A stretch of 17,459 nt of DNA, taken from Castellaniella sp. UBA6218. Its GTDB lineage: Bacteria > Pseudomonadota > Gammaproteobacteria > Burkholderiales > Burkholderiaceae_B. The stretch covers positions 1 through 17,459 of the forward strand of contig DISE01000004.1 in NCBI GenBank assembly GCA_002421865.1, in the 5' to 3' direction. Below the pieces are notes generated by a model. The model was not told the DNA's origin. It did not search any database and worked only from the letters and a program-made list of their open reading frames with translations. Shown here one piece after another: positions 13,071 to 17,459 of the stretch. Position 1 is the first letter of the stretch. The number at the start of each line of letters is the position of its first letter. The translations under genes were made by a program, and so were the position numbers.

Positions 13071-14339
13071 ATGAGCATCGGGGCCCCTTCCAACCTCGGC
13101 ACGCTGCTGATCCAGCGCCTGGACGCCGTGTTGGGCACCACGTTGGGGCAACAGGCCAACATCGCATCCGGCGCGGGCCCTCAGGCCGTTCCCCAGCCGT
13201 CCAACCCCGAGAACCCGGGCGCGCTGCAGAACCAGACCCAGCGACACCCCCGGGAGGCGGTCGACCAGGCCAACCAGCAGGGCCGCCAGCAGGCGGCCGT
13301 CGGCAAGGCTGTGCGGGACATGCGGCTGGACAACCTGCTGGGCCGGAGCACGACCTTCCATGGTTCCACTCAATCCGCCCCGACCACCCTGGGCTACGCC
13401 GCCCGCATCATCCTTGCACTGCTGAACCAGTTCCCCCATGAAGGCCAGGCCGTGCGCGGGCAATCGCCGTTGCTGCCCGACGCCGGCGGCGGCCCCAAAA
13501 CGGGCGGCAACGCACCCATGCCGCCAGGCGGCGCAGGCGCGCCTGCGCCGGGCGCGCCCACGCCCCAGCCGGGCGGAGTCGCCCAGGCCTGGGCCCAGCT
13601 CGCCACCTCGCTCGGACAGCCTGGCGCCCTGGCCGCCCGATTCGCCCAGGCGCTGTCACAATCCGTGCAGACGAGCGGCCTGTTCTACGAATCGCATCTC
13701 GCACAATTGGCCACGGGCAAGACCACGCCCCAGGCACTCCGCCAGGAGCCTCAAGGCCGCGTCCCGCCCCAGCCTCCCACCATGCAGGGCAGCACGGCGC
13801 AGAACATCCAGCAGACCGCCACCGCGCCCGGCGCCCCGTCCACGGCCGGGGGCGGCGTCAGCTCCGACGGCATGCAACCCCAAACGGCTGCCGGCCAGAC
13901 CCATGCCACGCCTGTCCCCGGCATCGACCCACAGACCCAGATCCTGGTCCGCCAGCAGCTCGAAGTCCTGGCCAACCAGGCCTTCATCTGGCAAGGAGAA
14001 GCCTGGCCGGGCGCCGACATGCAATGGGAGGTCCACCGCCGCCCACAGGACGACGAGGAAAGCCGCGATTTCCAGGAAGATCATTGGTCCACCCGCCTGA
14101 ACCTGCATCTGCCGACTCTGGGAGACGTGCAGGCGCGCCTGAGTCTGTCCGGAAACCAACTGGTCATGCGGCTCACGGCGCCTCAGTCCGCCGACCGGCT
14201 GGGGCAGGCCATCGAACCGCTGCGCGCCCGCCTGCTGGCCCAGGGACTGCAGGCCAGTCAACTTTCCGTCCAGGCCAGGGACGACGAACCCGACGACCTT
14301 ATGCCGGATTCCCGGGAAAATGAAATCGCCGCACCCTGA
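13071..14339 (+). CDS. FliK-like flagellar hook-length control / export-specificity protein
   Basis: A 422-aa protein with an extended low-complexity middle rich in Pro, Gln, Gly and Ala (about 30-80, 135-170 and 225-290) and a conserved C-terminal FliK-like domain. SGLFYESHLAQLATG (202-216) is a recurrent FliK-family motif. TRLNLHLPTLGDVQARLSLS (341-360) and NQLVMRLTAPQSADRLGQAI lead into LEP-type LRARLLAQGLQASQLSV, the flagellar hook-length control C-domain. FliK measures hook length and switches FlhB specificity from hook to filament substrates. This copy lies in the late fliDST operon rather than next to fliH-fliI-fliJ, where the main fliK is often found, so it may be a paralogue. It overlaps the FlhB C-terminal-like gene by 20 bp. 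The Shine-Dalgarno (AGGAA) is 10 bases from ATG 13071, rather far. Confidence 0.8.
   Translation: MSIGAPSNLGTLLIQRLDAVLGTTLGQQANIASGAGPQAVPQPSNPENPGALQNQTQRHPREAVDQANQQGRQQAAVGKAVRDMRLDNLLGRSTTFHGSTQSAPTTLGYAARIILALLNQFPHEGQAVRGQSPLLPDAGGGPKTGGNAPMPPGGAGAPAPGAPTPQPGGVAQAWAQLATSLGQPGALAARFAQALSQSVQTSGLFYESHLAQLATGKTTPQALRQEPQGRVPPQPPTMQGSTAQNIQQTATAPGAPSTAGGGVSSDGMQPQTAAGQTHATPVPGIDPQTQILVRQQLEVLANQAFIWQGEAWPGADMQWEVHRRPQDDEESRDFQEDHWSTRLNLHLPTLGDVQARLSLSGNQLVMRLTAPQSADRLGQAIEPLRARLLAQGLQASQLSVQARDDEPDDLMPDSRENEIAAP
13529..13550. repeat. 22-bp perfect palindrome inside the fliK-like gene
   Basis: Arms CGGCGCAGGCG and CGCCTGCGCCG are exactly complementary with no spacer, encoding part of a Gly-Ala-Pro run in the low-complexity linker. 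It is entirely GC-biased, so it could arise from codon use in a Gly/Ala/Pro tract, but its length makes it a plausible mRNA hairpin or slippage site. Confidence 0.7.
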
Positions 14340-14655
14340 TCCTCATCGGCCCAGCGCCGTCGCCATCACCTACGATCCGGCGGATGCCGCCCCCCGGGTC
14401 GTGGCCAAGGGCTATGGCAACCTGGCGGACACCATCGTGCGCACCGCGCGCGAACACGGCCTGTACGTGCACGAATCGCCGGAACTGGTCGGTCTGCTGA
14501 TGCAGGTGGATCTGGATGCCCATATTCCCCCCGGACTCTATGTTGCCATCGCGGAACTGCTGGCCTGGCTGTACGCGCTGGACACCGAGGGCGGCGTCGT
14601 GCGGCGCCCCACCGAAGAGGAAACGTCCGAAATCAATAAAAAACCCGCCGGATAA
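14320..14655 (+). CDS. Orphan FlhB C-terminal-like protein (EscU/YscU/FlhB switch family)
   Basis: A 111-aa protein matching only the FlhB C-terminal cytoplasmic subdomain that lies after the NPTH autocleavage site: AVAITYDPADAAPRVVAKGY (14-33) and REHGLYVHESPELVGLLMQV, then DLDAHIPPGLYVAIAELLAW. These correspond to the VALKYD...APKVVAKG, the NP-x-LAR region and the EIPxxLYxAVAEVLAWVY segments of FlhB. The transmembrane domain and the NPTH motif itself are absent; RPS stands where NPTH would end. It overlaps the fliK-like gene by 20 bp and is the last gene of the operon. Free FlhB C-domain proteins of this kind occur in several proteobacteria, and in some cases partly replace the cleaved FlhB C-domain. 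A role with the neighbouring FliK-like protein in the specificity switch is inference. Confidence 0.85.
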   Translation: MKSPHPDPHRPSAVAITYDPADAAPRVVAKGYGNLADTIVRTAREHGLYVHESPELVGLLMQVDLDAHIPPGLYVAIAELLAWLYALDTEGGVVRRPTEEETSEINKKPAG

Positions 14656-14670
14656 ACATCCACGGCGGGT
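14637..14670 (-). terminator. Rho-independent terminator of fliE, embedded in the end of the flhB-like gene
   Basis: ACCCGCCG (14643-14650) pairs with CGGCGGGT (14663-14670), and the loop can form an inner GAT/ATC pairing. On the minus strand the stem is followed by TTTTTTATT, a good U-tract, so it ends fliE transcription. On the plus strand the hairpin has an A-run before it and no U-run after it, so it would end the flaG-flhB-like operon only weakly. Part of the hairpin and the whole U-tract lie within the last codons of the flhB-like gene. Confidence 0.85.
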
Positions 14671-14682
14671 GTCGCAATCGCC

Positions 14683-14702
14683 TCGGTCCCCGCGGGGACC
14701 GA
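14683..14702. repeat. 20-bp perfect palindrome between convergent genes
   Basis: Arms TCGGTCCCCG and CGGGGACCGA are exactly complementary with no spacer. It sits between the flhB-like stop (14655) and the fliE stop (14713), next to the terminator at 14637-14670. It has no T-run on either strand. It may act as an RNA 3'-end stabiliser or be a protein-binding site; no family is recognised. Confidence 0.75.
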
Positions 14703-14712
14703 TCCGGAACCG

Positions 14713-15051
14713 TCAGACGGCCATGTTGGCGATTTCCTTGTAGGCGTCCACCAGACGGTTGCGGACCTGGACCGAAGCCTGGAAAGCCAGACCCGCCTTC
14801 TGCAGGTCGATCATGACGTTGCTCAGAGAGATGTCCGGGTCGCCCATTTCGAAGGCCTTCGCCTGGGCGTTGGCGGCATTCTGCGCATTGGACACCCGAT
14901 CCAGGGAGCGGGACAGCTCGGCGGCGAAGCCGCCAGTGGCACCCTCGGGGGACACGACCGGCCGCGTCGACAGGCCCTGGGACTCGCGCGCCACAGCGCG
15001 CATCTGGGCAAGCAGGTTTTCGACACTGGCGAGGGCCTGGGAAGTCATCAT
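14713..15051 (-). CDS. fliE: Flagellar hook-basal body complex protein FliE
   Basis: A 112-aa protein starting at tandem ATGs (15051 and 15048); no clear Shine-Dalgarno precedes either. The frame stays open far upstream across the fliF region, but homology begins at about SQALASVENLLAQMRAVA. FliE links the MS-ring (FliF) to the proximal rod and is one of the first proteins exported by the flagellar type III system. The typical C-terminal half is present: AKAFEMGDPDISLSNVMIDL followed by QKAGLAFQASVQVRNRLVDA and the ending YKEIANMAV (residues 104-112). The N-terminal half is more variable. It is transcribed divergently from fliF across a 330-bp gap, the arrangement seen in many proteobacteria, and converges on the flhB-like gene, with a terminator placed in that gene. 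Confidence 0.95.
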   Translation of the reverse strand: MMTSQALASVENLLAQMRAVARESQGLSTRPVVSPEGATGGFAAELSRSLDRVSNAQNAANAQAKAFEMGDPDISLSNVMIDLQKAGLAFQASVQVRNRLVDAYKEIANMAV

Positions 15052-15114
15052 GATGAACGGCTCGGATGGAAGATGGAAAGCCCGGCCACCGATTGCACGG
15101 CGGACCGACGATGT

Positions 15115-15120
15115 ACTATA
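15115..15120 (-). promoter_or_regulatory. Likely fliE promoter -10 element
   Basis: On the minus strand this is TATAGT, a 5 of 6 match to the -10 consensus, about 64 bp from the fliE start. The nearest -35-like sequence, TTGCCG, is only 15 bp upstream, so activator-dependent use (as at FlhDC class II promoters) is plausible. The same bases read TATACG on the plus strand (15117-15122), 18 bp after TTGCAC, so the patch could also fire in the other direction. Confidence 0.35.
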
Positions 15121-15128
15121 CGACCAGC

Positions 15129-15242
15129 GCCGGACCGGCAAGCCCCGCAATAGCGGGGATAAGAACGTGCATTTCCCCGGTTTGCACTGCACGCGCGAAC
15201 CGGACCGGATCATGCTAACTAAGCCCCAAAAACGGGGCTTTT
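15129..15242 (+). ncRNA. Candidate small RNA or attenuated fliF leader
   Basis: A possible transcript of about 114 nt, starting near 15129 from the weak TTGCAC-N18-TATACG pair and ending at the intrinsic terminator at 15221-15242. It would contain the CCCCGC/GCGGGG hairpin with an AATA tetraloop and two alternative stem-loops before the terminator. No known RNA family was recognised. Alternatively it may be a leader in which premature termination limits fliF expression. The 5' end is the weakest part of this call. Confidence 0.3.
15221..15242 (+). terminator. Intrinsic terminator between divergent fliE and fliF
   Basis: AAGCCCC (15221-15227) pairs with GGGGCTT (15234-15240) over the loop AAAAAC, and the stem runs into TTTT. 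The T-run is present only on the plus strand, so this ends a rightward transcript. That is unexpected because no gene on the plus strand lies between fliE and this point. Confidence 0.7.
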
Positions 15243-15248
15243 CAGCGC

Positions 15249-15276
15249 TTGCCTGAACCTCAATCGCCGCCATAAT
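15249..15276 (+). promoter_or_regulatory. Putative fliF promoter
   Basis: TTGCCT (15249-15254) and CATAAT (15271-15276) are 16 bp apart, lying just after the terminator. CATAAT matches the -10 at 5 of 6 positions. Transcription would begin near 15283, giving a leader of about 99 nt. No convincing sigma-28 or sigma-54 promoter was found, consistent with an early class driven by the housekeeping sigma factor plus a master regulator; the regulator is inferred. Confidence 0.45.
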
Positions 15277-15296
15277 GGCCGCCAATATTCCATTAT
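15272..15296. repeat. Dyad centred on the predicted fliF start site
   Basis: ATAATGG (15272-15278) and CCATTAT (15290-15296) form a perfect 7-bp inverted repeat with an 11-bp spacer. The left arm covers the -10 of the predicted fliF promoter and the centre falls at about +1 or +2. It looks like a repressor operator, but no specific regulator is recognised. Confidence 0.5.
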
Positions 15297-15381
15297 TCCG
15301 CCGTAACAGCATGCACATCATCCAGACCGTCGGTTTCTGGCCCGGGCGCGCCCTGGCGGCACCCTCTGCAACTTCCTTCCG

Positions 15382-17067
15382 ATGAATCCCATTACCGACT
15401 GGATGAACCGCAACCCCGCCCTCGCGCGGCTGACGGCCCTGCCCCGACCGGTGCTGCTGGGTCTGGGCGCGGCGATCATTGCCTTGCTCGTCGTCGCAAC
15501 CCTGTGGATGCGCGAGCCGGAATACCGCGCCCTCTTCTCCAACGTGGAAGCGCGCGACGGCGGCGCCATCGTCTCCGTTCTCAACCAGCGCAATGTCCCC
15601 TACAAATTCGCCGACAACGGCGCCACCATCCTGGTGCCCGCCGACCAGGTCTATGCGCTGCGGCTGCAGCTGGCCGAGCAGGGCCTGCCGCGCGGCGGCA
15701 GCGTGGGCTTCGAACTGCTGGACGAACCGAAATTCGGCGCCAGCCAGTTCTCCGAGCAGATCACCTATCAGCGCGCCCTGGAAGGCGAACTCGCCCGCTC
15801 CATCGAAGCCCTCCAACCCGTCAAATCCGCCCGCGTACACCTCGCCATTCCGCGTCAGTCACTGTTCGTGCGCGAACGCGAAGCCCCCACCGCTTCGGTG
15901 CTGCTGACCCTCTACCCTTCACGCAGCCTCAGCGAGTCCCAGGTTTCGGCCATCGCCTGGCTGGTGTCCTCGAGCGTGCCCAAGCTCAACGCCGAATCGG
16001 TCTCCATCGTCGACCAGGACGGTCACCTGATGTCCTCGCCGGGCGGCGAGGCCGGCATGGACAGCACCCGGCGCAACTTCATCAACGATATCGAACAGCG
16101 CACGACCCAGCGCATCCTGACCCTGCTCAACCCGATCGTCGGATCCGGCAACGTGCGCGCCCAGGTCAGCGCCACCGTGGATTTCTCCCAGCGCGAACAG
16201 ACCTCCGAGGTCTATCGCCCCAACGAGACACCCGGTACGGCCGCCATCCGCAGCAAGCAGACCAGCGATTCGGCACAGAACGGCATGCTTCCCCCGACCG
16301 GCGTCCCCGGCGCCCTGTCGAACGAACCCCCAGCCAACGCCACGGCCCCGATCCAGACTGCCGCGGCCAACCAGGGCACGCAGGCCCCGGCGGCCGGCAC
16401 CCAGGGCGCCGCGGCGCAGGCAGGCGGCCCCGCCACAGTCAACGGCGTACCCGCCGCCGGCGCGACCCGCCAGGGCCAGGGTTCCGTTCGCAACGACGCC
16501 ACCGTCAACTATGAGGTCGACCGCACCATCAGCCATGTCAAGCACGAACTGGGCTCACTGCAACGCCTGTCCGTGGCGGTGGTGGTCAACTACCGCGACA
16601 AGGACGGCGAAGCGGCCCCGCTGGATTCGGCCGAAATGGACGATATCAACGCCCTGGTCAAACAGGCCATGGGCTACTCGGCGGATCGCGGCGACACCTT
16701 GAGCGTGGTGAACAGCGCCTTCACCGACCCCGAGCCCAAGTTCAAGCCCTGGGAGAATCCGGAATACCGCGGCCTCGCCCTGCAGATTCTCAAGGTGCTG
16801 CTGATCCTGGCCGTCCTGTTCTTCCTCTGGCGCTCGGTCGTGCGGCCGATCGTCCAGGGTTTCGCCAACGCCCAGGTCGAACGCGCCAAGAACGAGGCCC
16901 ACCTGGAGACCATGCGCGAACAGCGCCGCCAGGACGAACTGCGCGCCTCCGAGATGAACCGCTACGAGGAAAACCTGGACACCGCCCGCCAACTGGCCCA
17001 GCGCGACCCGCGCGCTGTCGCCATGGTGCTGCGTTCATGGATGGATCCCAAGAATGCCAAATCCTGA
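15382..17067 (+). CDS. fliF: Flagellar MS-ring protein FliF
   Basis: A 561-aa inner-membrane protein that forms the MS-ring at the base of the flagellum. TM1 is at about 22-43 (PVLLGLGAAIIALLVVATLW). The periplasmic part begins with the YscJ-like ring-building domains: EYRALFSNVEARDGGAIVSV, then FGASQFSEQITYQRALEGEL and SARVHLAIPRQSLFVRE. The second half of the periplasmic region has NDATVNYEVDRTISHVKHEL. An extended Ala/Gln/Gly/Pro-rich insert lies at about 310-372, probably the exposed disordered loop. TM2 is at about 466-486 (ALQILKVLLILAVLFFLW), followed by a charged cytoplasmic tail whose end, LAQRDPRAVAMVLRSWMDPK, binds FliG. ATG 15382 has no clear Shine-Dalgarno. The last 14 bp overlap fliG. 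Confidence 0.97.
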   Translation: MNPITDWMNRNPALARLTALPRPVLLGLGAAIIALLVVATLWMREPEYRALFSNVEARDGGAIVSVLNQRNVPYKFADNGATILVPADQVYALRLQLAEQGLPRGGSVGFELLDEPKFGASQFSEQITYQRALEGELARSIEALQPVKSARVHLAIPRQSLFVREREAPTASVLLTLYPSRSLSESQVSAIAWLVSSSVPKLNAESVSIVDQDGHLMSSPGGEAGMDSTRRNFINDIEQRTTQRILTLLNPIVGSGNVRAQVSATVDFSQREQTSEVYRPNETPGTAAIRSKQTSDSAQNGMLPPTGVPGALSNEPPANATAPIQTAAANQGTQAPAAGTQGAAAQAGGPATVNGVPAAGATRQGQGSVRNDATVNYEVDRTISHVKHELGSLQRLSVAVVVNYRDKDGEAAPLDSAEMDDINALVKQAMGYSADRGDTLSVVNSAFTDPEPKFKPWENPEYRGLALQILKVLLILAVLFFLWRSVVRPIVQGFANAQVERAKNEAHLETMREQRRQDELRASEMNRYEENLDTARQLAQRDPRAVAMVLRSWMDPKNAKS

Positions 17068-17459
17068 CAACGACCTGACCCGCTGCGCCATCCTGATGAT
17101 GTCCCTGGGCGAGGACGCGGCGGCCGAAGTCTTCAAGTACCTGTCATCGCGCGAGGTCCAGCAGATCGGCTCGGCCATGGCCAATCTCAAGCAGGTCACA
17201 CGGGCCGATGTCGATCAGGTCCTGGAGGACTTTCGCCGCGAGGCCGACCAGTTCATGGCCGTGACCCTCGGCTCGGACGACTACATCCGCTCCGTCCTGA
17301 CCAAGGCGCTGGGCACCGACCGCGCCGCCGGCCTCATCGAAGACATCCTGGAAGCCGGCGAGGGCACGGGTTCGGGCATCGACGCGCTGAACTGGCTGGA
17401 ACCGGTCAACGTCGCCGAACTGATCGCCGACGAGCACCCGCAGATCATCGCCACCATCC
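17054..17459 (+). CDS. fliG: Flagellar motor switch protein FliG, N-terminal part (3' truncated by window)
   Basis: The first 135 codons of fliG, running off the window end. The start at ATG 17054 overlaps the end of fliF by 14 bp, as is common, and implies coupled translation. The visible part is the N-terminal domain that binds the FliF tail: NDLTRCAILMMSLGEDAAAE followed by VFKYLSSREVQQIGSAMANL. The middle domain has begun with LNWLEPVNVAELIADEHPQI, matching the conserved EHPQ site involved in FliM contact. FliG forms the rotor ring that interacts with stator MotA and with FliM to set rotation direction. The charged torque-generating C-terminal domain lies outside the window. Confidence 0.97.
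   Translation, partial: MPNPDNDLTRCAILMMSLGEDAAAEVFKYLSSREVQQIGSAMANLKQVTRADVDQVLEDFRREADQFMAVTLGSDDYIRSVLTKALGTDRAAGLIEDILEAGEGTGSGIDALNWLEPVNVAELIADEHPQIIATI

Larger units (their letters stand above)
15052..15381. other. fliE-fliF divergent intergenic region
   Basis: A 330-bp gene-free stretch that holds more than two promoters. From the fliE side: an A/T-rich -10-like patch (15114-15122), two copies of CCGGACCGG (15130-15138 and 15200-15208) and a stable hairpin, CCCCGC-AATA-GCGGGG (15143-15158). Next come mutually exclusive pairings CGTGCA/TGCACG (15166-15171 with 15188-15193) and CCGGTT/AACCGG (15177-15182 with 15198-15203). These are followed by an intrinsic terminator (15221-15242), the predicted fliF promoter (15249-15276) and a dyad around its start site. 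No open reading frame of note was found. Confidence 0.8.

Noticed and set aside
15141..15165. AATAGCG near the CCCCGC hairpin as half of an FlhD4C2 box
   Set aside because: Only seven bases match the consensus, the second half-site is not found at the required distance, and the bases are explained by the hairpin.
15052..15840. Extended FliE reading frame across the intergenic region and fliF
   Set aside because: Homology to FliE begins at the tandem ATG at 15051/15048; the upstream part is antisense to fliF and has no recognisable domain.

Overview
The window looks like a high-GC betaproteobacterial chromosome, most likely Burkholderiales and probably close to Alcaligenaceae (Bordetella/Achromobacter-like). 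This rests on the GC-rich third positions, an FlhB C-terminal-like orphan next to a FliK-like gene in a flaG-fliD-fliS-fliT operon, and the protein sequences. The genus is inference. No insertion sequence, phage gene, CRISPR array, tRNA or rRNA was seen.

Region 1 (1-3987, + strand): the 3' end of one methyl-accepting chemotaxis protein, then a complete membrane-embedded chemoreceptor. Its stop overlaps the start of an EamA/DMT-type transporter (ATGA). A secreted PIG-L-type deacetylase follows and runs 22 bp into the convergent trmD.

Region 2 (3966-8704, - strand): housekeeping translation genes. Transcription order is alaS followed 10 bp later by a TusA-like gene, then a promoter and rpsP-rimM-trmD (ribosomal protein S16, 16S maturation factor, tRNA m1G37 methyltransferase). 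The usual fourth gene, rplS, does not follow trmD here.

Region 3 (8705-9359, - strand): a small hemerythrin-like gene. Its -10 element sits inside a 23-bp dyad that closely resembles the NsrR nitric-oxide-responsive operator, which is the most specific regulatory prediction in the window.

Region 4 (9360-17459): flagellar genes. fliA (sigma-28) is on the - strand. Divergent from it, a well-matched sigma-28 promoter drives flaG-fliD-fliS-fliT-fliK-like-flhB C-terminal-like: cap protein, export chaperones, a substrate-specificity/hook-length-like protein and an orphan FlhB C-domain. A terminator for convergent fliE is embedded in the end of the flhB-like gene, next to a 20-bp perfect palindrome. 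fliE (-) and fliF-fliG (+) diverge from a 330-bp intergenic region. That region holds an unexpected intrinsic terminator on the + strand, several upstream hairpins (a possible small RNA or fliF leader) and a dyad centred on the predicted fliF start site. Together these genes encode the late filament-assembly set and the start of the basal-body MS-ring/switch set.

Promoter and operator calls were made by eye from consensus matching. No database search, folding or comparative analysis was run.
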